Source: JASFHF01 sp050123375 (GTDB taxonomy: Bacteria > Pseudomonadota > Gammaproteobacteria > UBA12402). Taken from it: DNA of 41,379 bases. Where the stretch lies: NCBI GenBank assembly GCA_050123375.1, contig JASFHF010000016.1, forward strand, positions 1 to 41,379, written 5' to 3'. The position numbers and the translations under genes are program-made. How positions within the stretch are numbered: the first letter of the stretch is position 1; every line of letters starts with the position of its first letter. The notes under the pieces are model-generated. The model was not told the origin of the DNA. It did no database searches and saw only the letters and a program-made list of their open reading frames with translations. Positions 1 to 6,780 of the stretch are shown here, in pieces.

Positions 1-127
1 GACATAAATAAACTCCATTTTTATGTTTTTCATCAAAAAATGTATATTAATAGAGTTTTTTATGAATTTCAAAGACTTAGCGTTACCGCTGATGCAGCTA
101 ATTCCTTCCTATTTATGCAACAAAGCC
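1..127 (-). mobile_element. Probable end of an IS5-family (IS903-like) insertion sequence, running off the window
   Basis: Read on the minus strand from position 127, the sequence starts GGCTTTGTTGCATAAATAGG, which closely resembles the terminal inverted repeat I remember for the IS903 group of the IS5 family (GGCTTTGTTGAATAAAT). About 120 bp further in there is a GGAG Shine-Dalgarno (plus-strand 13-16) and an ATG at 5-3, so a transposase gene may begin here and lie outside the window. The outer edge at 127/128 abuts the tRNA-Ala-like remnant abruptly, as expected for an insertion boundary. Only one end is visible, so no target duplication can be checked. The family assignment is from memory and is uncertain. 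Confidence 0.4.
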
Positions 128-176
128 CCGCCGACCCCCTGCTTGCAAAGCAGGTGCTCTTACAGCTACAGACCTA
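128..176 (-). pseudogene. Chimeric tRNA remnant (tRNA-Ala anticodon arm joined to a tRNA-Ile 5' end)
   Basis: Positions 128-160 are identical over 33 bp to 940-972, the anticodon and variable region of the intact tRNA-Ala. The adjoining 164-174 matches 1065-1075, the 5' acceptor and D-arm part of tRNA-Ile. Between these blocks the D arm is mostly missing. The T arm and 3' acceptor are replaced by the IS end at 127. It cannot fold as a tRNA and looks like the scar of a deletion or recombination between copies of the Ile-Ala pair, later interrupted by an IS. Confidence 0.7.
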
Positions 177-217
177 AATTGTTTGCTGGACAATATGTAA
201 AAACTGCCAATTTGTTT

Positions 218-751
218 TTAAATGCTTTTCTGTTGATAAAGCTTTTGTTTTTGCTGCATGTCTTTGAGCTCATTTTTAAATAATTTAAGATAATATTGTT
301 TCGGCGAAAAATTTTCATTTTGCATGTTTTCCGAAAACTTGAGCGTAATTTGTAATGCAGTACTTTGATCAAAAATCTTATAAAAAGCATCTCCATATGA
401 TGTATTAAGACTTTTAACAAATCCAACACCCCCATACGACTTTCCATAAATCTTAATACTATCACAATTTATAAGGTCAATTGTTGCATCAAGAACATCA
501 ATATATCTTTGCAAATCGCTATCTGAAATATTTGCAGAACTGTATGTATTTTTCTGTTCCTTTGCTTCAGGCAGCTTTTCAGCTATTATTTTAATCTCAT
601 CAAAAATGATTTTTTCATAACTAGTTGGCCCACAAAGACCAAAAAAAATATAACAACAATTTTGCTCATTTCTTAGTTTATATTGTCTAAGCATCTCATT
701 CATATATTTTACAACACACAATCTTAATTCTTCATATACAATTTTTGTCAT
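218..751 (-). CDS. Hypothetical protein, 177 aa, family not recognised
   Basis: I do not recognise this protein. It is a soluble, acidic-to-neutral sequence without a signal peptide or membrane segment. It has a Cys-rich patch near residues 32-40 and a Lys/Gln-rich C-terminal helix. The ATG at 751 has a modest AGAG ribosome-binding site about 9 nt upstream. It lies between the IS end/tRNA scar and the heptamer repeat next to the tRNA pair, so it may be a recently acquired or orphan gene. It is the only long frame here, and its codon use is A+T-rich like its neighbours. No function is proposed. Confidence 0.55.
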   Translation of the reverse strand: MTKIVYEELRLCVVKYMNEMLRQYKLRNEQNCCYIFFGLCGPTSYEKIIFDEIKIIAEKLPEAKEQKNTYSSANISDSDLQRYIDVLDATIDLINCDSIKIYGKSYGGVGFVKSLNTSYGDAFYKIFDQSTALQITLKFSENMQNENFSPKQYYLKLFKNELKDMQQKQKLYQQKSI

Positions 752-790
752 AATTATTCTCTATTTAAGAATTTGGAGTCAAACCTCGAT

Positions 791-868
791 CCAAGTGCCC
801 AAAATTTGGGGATAACCCAAAGTGTTATGTGTTTAAATAAAAGTGCCCCCAAGATTTAGGGATGACCC
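791..868. repeat. Imperfect direct repeat (two ~27-bp copies)
   Basis: Copies at about 791-817 and 841-868 share AAGTGCCC, then an A/T core, then GGGATAACCC or GGGATGACCC. They are separated by 23 bp and lie between the hypothetical gene and the heptamer array. The inner part of each copy has GGG/CCC-type ends reminiscent of the palindromic repeats elsewhere in the window. Confidence 0.5.
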
Positions 869-871
869 TTT

Positions 872-916
872 CTGTCCTCTGTCCTCTGTCCTCTGTCCTC
901 TGTCCTCTGTCCTCTG
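872..916. repeat. Heptanucleotide tandem repeat (CTGTCCT) x ~6.4
   Basis: Forty-five bases are made of perfect CTGTCCT units, ending 3 bp from the 3' end of tRNA-Ala. No other simple-sequence tract of this regularity occurs in the window. It is directly downstream of the tRNA pair on the transcribed strand and is not inside a recognised gene. Confidence 0.95.
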
Positions 917-919
917 AAA

Positions 920-992
920 TGGAGCTAGGCGGGATCGAACCGCCGACCCCCTGCTTGCAAAGCAGGTGCTCTCCCAGCTGAGCTATAGCCCC
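920..992 (-). tRNA. tRNA-Ala (TGC anticodon)
   Basis: The 73-nt cloverleaf reads, on the minus strand, from GGGGCTATAGCTCAG to a TAGCTCC 3' acceptor strand, with discriminator A at 920. The acceptor stem pairs over 7 bp with one G-T, the anticodon loop is TTTGCAA with anticodon TGC, and the T loop is TTCGATC. The 3' CCA is not encoded. It lies 10 bp downstream of tRNA-Ile and is probably co-transcribed with it. This Ile-then-Ala order is the one normally found in the 16S-23S spacer, but no rRNA is adjacent. Confidence 0.97.
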
Positions 993-1002
993 ATAATGAA
1001 TA

Positions 1003-1076
<74 letters not shown>

Positions 1077-1125
1077 ATTACGAACCAGTGAATTTTAATT
1101 GATCAGCAAATTCTGTCAATGATTT

Positions 1126-1154
1126 TTGCTAAATTGCTCTTAGCCGTATAGAAT
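1126..1154 (+). promoter_or_regulatory. Candidate sigma-70 promoter for xseB-ispA
   Basis: TTGCTA at 1126-1131 and TAGAAT at 1149-1154 are separated by 17 bp and lie 33 bp upstream of the xseB start, in the gap between divergent xseB and the tRNA pair. The match to TTGACA/TATAAT is partial and was found by eye. Confidence 0.4.
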
Positions 1155-1186
1155 ATGTTCATTTATTATAGATAGGAAACTTCAAA

Positions 1187-1426
1187 ATGGCGACTCAAAC
1201 CACAAAAAAATCCACTCTGGAAAAATCCCTGGCCGATCTAGAAAAAATTGTTGAAAAAATGGAATCTGGTCAATTAAGCTTGGAAGAATCGTTAAAACTT
1301 TTTGAGCAAGGTGTAAAATTAATTGCATCTTGTCAAAAAATGCTGCAAGACGCTAAACAAAAAATCACTAAATTAACTAATAAAAAAGGTTCACTTGAAC
1401 TTACAGAATATTTAGAGGAAAAATAA
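1187..1426 (+). CDS. xseB: Exodeoxyribonuclease VII small subunit
   Basis: XseB binds several copies to the XseA catalytic subunit to form exonuclease VII, which degrades single-stranded DNA in both directions to oligonucleotides in the cytoplasm. The 79-aa length is normal. The family signature is clear: a helical LADLEKIVEKMESGQLSLEES segment around residues 17-37, followed by LFEQGVKLIASCQKML. The start ATG has an AGGAAA ribosome-binding site. It is followed 3 bp later by ispA, the classic xseB-ispA arrangement of gammaproteobacteria. The large subunit xseA is not in the window. Confidence 0.95.
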   Translation: MATQTTKKSTLEKSLADLEKIVEKMESGQLSLEESLKLFEQGVKLIASCQKMLQDAKQKITKLTNKKGSLELTEYLEEK

Positions 1427-1429
1427 CCA

Positions 1430-2275
1430 TTGGATTTCGATTATTTTCTCAAGCAACATCAAACCCGCATCTCCTCATATCTAAATGAAATTTTACCTGA
1501 TGAAAAAAACAACATCTTACATCAAGCCATGCGTTATTCAGTATTAAACGGTGGTAAACGATTGCGCCCCATATTAGTTTATGCTGCTGGGTTAGCTCTG
1601 CATGGCAATCCAAAAAACTTAGATACTTCCGCCGCTGCAGTAGAACTTATCCATTGTTATTCACTAATTCATGATGATTTGCCTGCAATGGACAATGCAG
1701 ATTTACGCCGCGGCAAACCAACTTGTCATAAAAAATTTAACGAAGCCATCGCGATTCTTGCCGGCGATGCCTTACAAGCTTTAAGTTTTGAAATTTTATC
1801 ACGCAACAATCAAATGTCCTCAATTTTAAGTCAAACGTGTCTTTATATTGCCGAAGGTCAAGCCCAAGATATTGCTAACCAAACTACGATTTCGCTTGAA
1901 AAATTAAACCACATTAATCAACTAAAAACCGGCGCATTAATCGAAGCAAGTGTACTGCTCGGCGCAACATCAGCAAATTGCCAAAATCAAAAAATTTTAG
2001 ATGCATTAAAAAAATATGCGCAAAACATTGGACTTGCCTTTCAAATTCACGACGATATTTTAGACATAGAAAGCACTACCAAAACTTTAGGCAAACCAAC
2101 TCAATCCGACCAAACTTTAAATAAACCCACCTATCCGGCTTTAATTGGAGTCACACAGGCCAAACAAAAACTACAACAATTACACCAACAAGCCATAGAA
2201 TGTTTAAATAAAATTAATTTAGAAAATTCATTATTAGCAGATTTAGCTAATTTTGTTATTACGCGGCATAGATAA
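1430..2275 (+). CDS. ispA: Farnesyl diphosphate synthase (polyprenyl synthetase)
   Basis: The enzyme condenses isopentenyl diphosphate with dimethylallyl and then geranyl diphosphate to give farnesyl diphosphate, the precursor of undecaprenyl phosphate and ubiquinone side chains. The first Asp-rich motif is DDLPAMD at residues 82-88, followed by LRRGKPTCH; the second is DDILD at 208-212, followed by KTLGKPTQSD. GGKRLRP at 41-47 is the conserved substrate-binding segment. At 281 aa it is slightly shorter than E. coli IspA (299 aa). The start codon is TTG, with an AGAGG ribosome-binding site inside the end of xseB, which implies coupling. The usual next gene, dxs, is missing here; a repeat follows instead. 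Confidence 0.95.
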   Translation: MDFDYFLKQHQTRISSYLNEILPDEKNNILHQAMRYSVLNGGKRLRPILVYAAGLALHGNPKNLDTSAAAVELIHCYSLIHDDLPAMDNADLRRGKPTCHKKFNEAIAILAGDALQALSFEILSRNNQMSSILSQTCLYIAEGQAQDIANQTTISLEKLNHINQLKTGALIEASVLLGATSANCQNQKILDALKKYAQNIGLAFQIHDDILDIESTTKTLGKPTQSDQTLNKPTYPALIGVTQAKQKLQQLHQQAIECLNKINLENSLLADLANFVITRHR

Positions 2276-2310
2276 TTTGTTTAATTTGGTATAATATTTA
2301 AAAATATAGT

Positions 2311-2405
2311 TGTCATACCGCGGCCAAGACAGTTGACCGCGGTATCCAGAAAAATCTATCAAACAGCCTAGATCCCGCGGTCAACTAACAAGGCCGCGGG
2401 ATGAC
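2311..2405. repeat. Nested palindromic repeat (family D, CCGCGG-rich)
   Basis: The outer arms 2312-2325 (GTCATACCGCGGCC) and 2392-2405 (GGCCGCGGGATGAC) pair with two mismatches. Inside them GTTGACCGCGG at about 2332-2342 pairs with CCGCGGTCAAC at about 2375-2385. The element is much more G+C-rich than its surroundings, can fold into a long cruciform or hairpin, and sits between ispA and the next gene. Its right side runs directly into a segment resembling the tail of family B (2410-2450). Confidence 0.8.
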
Positions 2406-2409
2406 GTTA

Positions 2410-2450
2410 GTTTTTAAATCCAGCATCTTCATTGGCGAATGGTATATACA
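2410..2450 (+). repeat. Family-B repeat tail attached to the family-D palindrome
   Basis: GCATCTTCATTGGCGAATGG then TATATAC (2423-2449) matches the right-hand tail of the family B repeats, for example GCATCATTGGCGAAGGGTAC at 20660-20679 and the segment 38386-38412. Here the tail follows a different palindrome, so the tail and the left part behave as separable modules. It ends just before the ribosome-binding site of the gene at 2463. Confidence 0.55.
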
Positions 2451-2462
2451 AGGAGACATAAA

Positions 2463-3020
2463 ATGCGCAAATTGCTTATTTCTATAATTGCACTTACTGC
2501 AGCGATACTATCAACATACAGCTATGCACAAACACCCAATAAACAAACCACCACACCACAATCTACGACAAAAACCACTGCAACTGAAAACCAAACAGCT
2601 ACTAATCAACAACAAACCTCAACTGGAATTAATTTGCTATTTATCTTAACCGCAAAAACAGCTATTTTGAAAGCAAACCGATCTGGTTTATACACTTTAA
2701 CTTTTATTGGCGTGAATCCTTATCTCACTTATTACACCAATCGTCCAAATAGAACTCAAGGATTAGCTGCTGTGGAAAATTTCATGAAAGCATGGAATGT
2801 GGGACCCAACAGTTTCCAAACCAACCCGCCTAATGCTGTAATCACTGCAGCTAAAATTAATAACTTAGAAAATAGCGATCAACAATTTTATCTATTCACT
2901 TTAACATCGCCTAAATATAATCAACAACAAGGTGCAATACAATTCGTCGCTCAATCACTTTCGCAAAAAATATATTTTAAAGATGTAAGATTTGATAATG
3001 TGATGATGGTAATAGATTAG
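2463..3020 (+). CDS. Small secreted protein of a conserved unknown-function family
   Basis: The 185-aa product has a signal peptide (MRKLLISIIALTAAIL... cleaved near SYA, about residue 22), then a low-complexity Thr/Gln/Asn linker (about 23-57), then a globular domain. The domain carries YTLTFIGVNPYLTYYTNRPN, and the phrase '...GVxPxxxYxxxRPxR...NxFxxxWxxGxxSFxxxPPNA' resembles a family of exported bacterial proteins of unknown function. The start was placed at the ATG at 2463, with an AAGGAG ribosome-binding site 7 nt upstream, rather than at the ATG at 2439, which lies inside the repeat tail. It probably acts in the periplasm or outside the cell. Confidence 0.7.
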   Translation: MRKLLISIIALTAAILSTYSYAQTPNKQTTTPQSTTKTTATENQTATNQQQTSTGINLLFILTAKTAILKANRSGLYTLTFIGVNPYLTYYTNRPNRTQGLAAVENFMKAWNVGPNSFQTNPPNAVITAAKINNLENSDQQFYLFTLTSPKYNQQQGAIQFVAQSLSQKIYFKDVRFDNVMMVID

Positions 3021-3039
3021 AATTGGGGACGCAATGCTA

Positions 3040-3762
3040 TTATATACCTTCCTGTTTCTCACGAATTTCATCTAGAGTTTTACAATCAATGCAGAGTTTT
3101 GCCGTAGGCCGCGCTTCTAAACGACGCAAACCAATTTCTTCACCGCAGCACGTACAATAACCATATTCATCGTTGTCGATCATTTGCAGCGCTTCTTCAA
3201 TTTTGCGAATCAGTTTGCGTTCACGATCTCTGGTGCGCAACTCTAAACTAAATGTTTCTTCTTGAGTTGCACGATCACTTGGATCAGGAAAATTTGCTGC
3301 CTCACCTTGTAAATGACTAACCGTACGATCAACCTCTTCCATTAATTGTTGTTTCCAAGCGATCAAGATCGCACGAAAATGTTCACGCATTTTTGCACTC
3401 ATATATTTTTCAGTTTTTTTTGGTTTATACGGCGCAATATCAACTACTGCAATCCCTATAGCCGTTTTAGGTTTAGGTGTTTTTTTCTGTGACTTTTTGG
3501 CCGGTTTAGCCCGCGCCGTCTTTGTCTTGGTTGCTTTTTTAGGCTTAGTAACTTTGTGTGTCACAGCTTTCTTTTTAACCACTTTTTTTGTTTTAGTAAC
3601 TTTTGCTTTAGTTGTTTTTTTCGCTGTTTTAATTTTCTTTGCAACTTTAGTTTTTTTGCTTGCAGTTTTTGTACGTGCAACCGACTTTTTAGGTTTTTTT
3701 GTTTTTACAGTTTTACTTTTCGTTGCCGTACGCCGTTTAGCCTGCTTTGACGTTTTAGTCAT
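3040..3762 (-). CDS. dksA: DksA-family RNA polymerase regulator with a long lysine-rich N-terminal tail
   Basis: DksA binds in the RNA polymerase secondary channel and, with ppGpp, resets promoter choice in the stringent response. Residues about 118-240 are a full DksA: two-helix coiled coil, tip motif FPDPSDRA with the two essential Asp (D160, D163, equal to D71/D74 in E. coli), and a zinc finger with C203, C206, C224 and C227 ending LCIDCKTLDEIREKQ. E. coli DksA is 151 aa; this protein is 240 aa. The extra ~100 N-terminal residues are almost only Lys, Thr, Ala, Val and Arg with KKxxKAK-type repeats, like histone H1 or AlgP tails. The ATG at 3762 has a GAGGT-type ribosome-binding site. It converges with the preceding gene. 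Confidence 0.93.
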   Translation of the reverse strand: MTKTSKQAKRRTATKSKTVKTKKPKKSVARTKTASKKTKVAKKIKTAKKTTKAKVTKTKKVVKKKAVTHKVTKPKKATKTKTARAKPAKKSQKKTPKPKTAIGIAVVDIAPYKPKKTEKYMSAKMREHFRAILIAWKQQLMEEVDRTVSHLQGEAANFPDPSDRATQEETFSLELRTRDRERKLIRKIEEALQMIDNDEYGYCTCCGEEIGLRRLEARPTAKLCIDCKTLDEIREKQEGI

Positions 3763-3823
3763 ATATATTACCTCTTAAAAGTATAATGGGTATGTTACAT
3801 GTAATATACAATTAGTCAAACAA

Positions 3824-4234
3824 TTACTTAGCGCTCTTTGACGCTTTTATCATACATAAACCTAATTGTTTTGAACATAAATACTGGTCATCCGGTACAT
3901 CAGTATATACGGAGTTAGAACACTCAACCCGTCCTTCATCCCATCCCTCAACCAACAAATGTTTATCAAAAGTAACTACTACTGGATTACAATTACCATT
4001 GCGCCAAGCCAAAGTTAATGGAACCCCTTCATCAGTATTCGCCCAAGTAGGCGGACCTAATACTTTTATTACCTGTGCTTTGGTCATTCCCACTTTTAAA
4101 TGTGCTGCCTTTTTCGACAACGTTGTCCTGGCAGGATGAGGCTGTGCAACCGACATAGAACTATCTTGCGCGACAGCTATTAAAGGCAAACCAACAAATA
4201 TCACCCATATCAAAAACATTATATATTTTAACAA
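3824..4234 (-). CDS. Small exported protein with a BamE/SmpA-like fold
   Basis: The product is about 136 aa. After a hydrophobic signal segment (LIWVIFVGLPLIAVAQ) and a short linker, LKVGMTKAQVIKVLGPPTWA is the motif typical of BamE/SmpA-like small periplasmic or lipoprotein modules, where a helix-turn-helix GMTxxQVxxxLGxP packs on a small sheet. There is no lipobox Cys after the signal, so it is probably soluble or membrane-anchored rather than a lipoprotein. Four Cys in the C-terminal half could form disulfides. I placed the start at TTG 4234 because AAGGTG lies 6 nt upstream; the open frame extends to 4309 without a better site. It follows the PKS gene closely on the same strand, but a biosynthetic role is not indicated. 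Confidence 0.65.
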   Translation of the reverse strand: MLKYIMFLIWVIFVGLPLIAVAQDSSMSVAQPHPARTTLSKKAAHLKVGMTKAQVIKVLGPPTWANTDEGVPLTLAWRNGNCNPVVVTFDKHLLVEGWDEGRVECSNSVYTDVPDDQYLCSKQLGLCMIKASKSAK

Positions 4235-4311
4235 GCTATTCACCTTATATTTATTGGCCACCAATTCGCAAAAATGCCAATTATACAGTACCATCAATGA
4301 TAATTGCAATT

Positions 4312-6780
4312 TTATCTACTGAATTTATCATTTATCCAATAGCAGCTTTTTTCAAAAGGGTATGTGGGCAAAATTACCCGATGCCGTTTTTCGTCAGTGT
4401 AAAATGACTGCCAATTGACGTTTTGACCACGTAACCATAAAACCGCTAAAGCTTTATAAACCAAGTTGTCTTCTTCATTATTTAATAATGTATTAAACAC
4501 AGTTATCGCTGCATTATCCTTCACCTGAAACGATAATAAATGTGTTAAAGTATTACCAGGACCTAATTCAAGAAATACATTATAGTTTTCCTGTAATAAT
4601 GTTTTTACCCCCTCGGAAAAACACATAGTATTATGCAAATGTTTTATCCAATAATCGCTAGTCACCACTTCTTCCGGATCCGCATATTTTCCAGTCACGT
4701 TAGAAATAAACGGGATCTTCGGTCTATGCAATTTAATCATGTTAAAATGATCTGCAAATACTGCTAACATAGTATCATCTTTCTGGATACGATTAATTAA
4801 TTTACTTCTAATTAAAATAATTTTTAACACATCTTCAAGTGAAAATACTCCAGCAATGTGTGCAGCAACATATTCACCAATACTGTGACCAATAAGAACT
4901 TTTGGTTCTATACCCCAGTATATAAATAATTTAGCTAAAGCATATTCAACTACAAAAATTGCCAGCTGCGCAAATTCAGTTTTATCTAAGTTGTTTTCTT
5001 GATTTGAAAACACTACTTTTTTAAAATCAAAATCTACATAAGGTGTTACAATATCACAACACCGATCAAATTCCTGTTTAAAAACCAATTCCGATTCATA
5101 TAGTTCTTTTCCCATACCAATATATTGCGCATCCTGGGCAGGAAACATAAAAACAACTGAAGGTTGCTCACCAACGTTTTCAACAGACATACAATCATTA
5201 GGATTTTTGCAAAATGTTATTGCTTGATCTACGTTTTTACAAACAATAGCGCGGCGATACGAAAAATCTTTACGCCCCACTTGTAAAGTAAAAGCCGCAT
5301 CAGCAAAATCTTCTTGGGTATAATCTCCTTGTTTAATTTTTTGAACAAAATAATCACCCAAATTTTTTGTAATTTGTTCCAAAGCTTTTCGGGTTTTTGC
5401 TGACAATAATATCATTTGTGTTTTTCTAGACTGCGAACTTTTATTAATCACCGGCGCTTCCTGTAAAATTACATGTGCATTGGTGCCGCCAAAACCAAAT
5501 GAACTAACTCCTGCTCTTAAAAAACTTTCTGAGTTCCATGGTTTTAACTCAGTATTTACAAAAAATGGTGTTTGTTCAAAATCGATATTAACATTTGGTT
5601 TAGTAAAGTTTATGTTGGGCGGAAGCTGGCGATGCTTTAATGCTAATACTGTTTTAATAAAACCTGCTACTCCAGCAGCTGAATCAGCATGACCAATATT
5701 TGGTTTTACTGAACCAAGCGCACAAAAATTTTTTTTGTGCGTATAAGCAGCAAAAGCTTTGGTTAATCCGGCAATTTCAATTGGATCACCTAATAATGTC
5801 CCTGTTCCATGTGCTTCAACATAACCTATCGATTCCGGGTTAATATCAGCCATCGCAATTGCTTCAGCGATACAACTTGCCTGGCCATTGACGCTTGGAG
5901 CAGTAAAACTAACTTTGTCAGCACCATCATTATTAATTGCCCCACCCAAAATAACCGCTTCAATATTATCACCATCCGCAACTGCATCTTCAAGCCGTTT
6001 TAACACTACCACCCCAACCCCAGATGACATAACAGCACCATTAGCTTTAGCATCAAACGCACAACAATGACCATTAGATGAATAAATATTTCCTTTTCGA
6101 TATAAATAGCCGGACTCCTGCGGAGTCCAAATCGAAACACCTCCAGCTAAAGCAATATCGCACTCATAATTTAATAACTGAGTATAAGCAGTAATAATTG
6201 CTACTAATGCAGTAGAACAAGCCGTATTTATATTTAAACTAGGGCCTGTAAGATTCAATTTATACGAAATATTGGTGCTGAGAAAAGTTTTACTATTAGC
6301 AATTAAAAGTTGATTAATATTTTTATGGTTAACTTTAGTCATATTTTTACGCAAATACTCTATCAAATAACTTGCTTCGCCAGAACCAGCATAAACACCT
6401 ATAGACCCAAGATATTTTTCAGACGTGTAACCTGCTTTTTCCAAAGTCTCCCATGCAATCTCCATAAATAAACGATGTTGTGGATCGGTAATTTCAGCTT
6501 TTGCAGGACTGTAATTAAAAAAATCCGCATCAAATAAATCAACATCATCAATAACGCCACGCGCTTTAATATATTTTGGATTGTTCAGCAATGCTTTATC
6601 AATACCAGCATCTGCTAACTCTTGCATGGAAAAATAAGTAATAGATTCTTTTTTTGTAGCAATATTATGCCAAAAAGCACTTAGATCATTAGCACCTGGA
6701 AAACGCCCATGCATCGCAATAACTGCAACACAATTATCATACGGCATCGCTTGCGTGTCTGTTGAAACCTGCTCTTCCAC
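4312..6780 (-). CDS. Type I polyketide synthase, KS-AT only, with a shortened AT
   Basis: KS (about 14-440) is well preserved: Cys188 in NTACSTA, His324 in EAHGTG and His364 in NIGHADSAAG. It should perform decarboxylative Claisen condensation on an intermediate from the upstream NRPS. AT (about 541-800) has the entry motif FMFPAQDAQYIGMG and nucleophile Ser633 in GHSIGEY, and ends with the usual PTYPFEKSCYWI. Between MLAVFADHF (671-679) and IPFISNVTG (689-697) about 75 residues normally present are absent, including the catalytic His of the usual HAFHS motif. There is no KR, ACP or TE domain. The start is GTG at 6780, overlapping the NRPS by 44 bp; ATG at 6747 is an alternative. It may be a degraded synthase or depend on trans partners. 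Confidence 0.85.
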   Translation of the reverse strand: MEEQVSTDTQAMPYDNCVAVIAMHGRFPGANDLSAFWHNIATKKESITYFSMQELADAGIDKALLNNPKYIKARGVIDDVDLFDADFFNYSPAKAEITDPQHRLFMEIAWETLEKAGYTSEKYLGSIGVYAGSGEASYLIEYLRKNMTKVNHKNINQLLIANSKTFLSTNISYKLNLTGPSLNINTACSTALVAIITAYTQLLNYECDIALAGGVSIWTPQESGYLYRKGNIYSSNGHCCAFDAKANGAVMSSGVGVVVLKRLEDAVADGDNIEAVILGGAINNDGADKVSFTAPSVNGQASCIAEAIAMADINPESIGYVEAHGTGTLLGDPIEIAGLTKAFAAYTHKKNFCALGSVKPNIGHADSAAGVAGFIKTVLALKHRQLPPNINFTKPNVNIDFEQTPFFVNTELKPWNSESFLRAGVSSFGFGGTNAHVILQEAPVINKSSQSRKTQMILLSAKTRKALEQITKNLGDYFVQKIKQGDYTQEDFADAAFTLQVGRKDFSYRRAIVCKNVDQAITFCKNPNDCMSVENVGEQPSVVFMFPAQDAQYIGMGKELYESELVFKQEFDRCCDIVTPYVDFDFKKVVFSNQENNLDKTEFAQLAIFVVEYALAKLFIYWGIEPKVLIGHSIGEYVAAHIAGVFSLEDVLKIILIRSKLINRIQKDDTMLAVFADHFNMIKLHRPKIPFISNVTGKYADPEEVVTSDYWIKHLHNTMCFSEGVKTLLQENYNVFLELGPGNTLTHLLSFQVKDNAAITVFNTLLNNEEDNLVYKALAVLWLRGQNVNWQSFYTDEKRHRVILPTYPFEKSCYWINDKFSR

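Noticed and set aside
23..283. 86-codon plus-strand open frame across the left edge
   Set aside because: It runs through the putative IS end and the tRNA scar, has no ribosome-binding site and codes for tRNA-derived sequence; not a gene.
872..916. Possible CRISPR array
   Set aside because: Units are 7 bp with no spacers; it is a simple tandem repeat, and no cas gene is present.
2423..2450. CATTGGCGAA...TATATA motif as a shared promoter for three genes
   Set aside because: It is the tail of dispersed repeats, and copy B3 points away from the gene start it touches; promoter function cannot be concluded, though it may have been co-opted.
3497..3778. Hydrophobic plus-strand frames opposite dksA
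   Set aside because: They are the mirror of the Lys-rich tail (AAA/AAG read as TTT/CTT), which always gives Phe/Leu-rich shadow frames.
4312..6780. KS-AT protein as a fatty-acid synthase (FabF/FabD) pair
   Set aside because: The linked KS-AT order, the GHSIGEY and PTYPFEKSCYW landmarks and the overlapping NRPS gene indicate a modular type I PKS.
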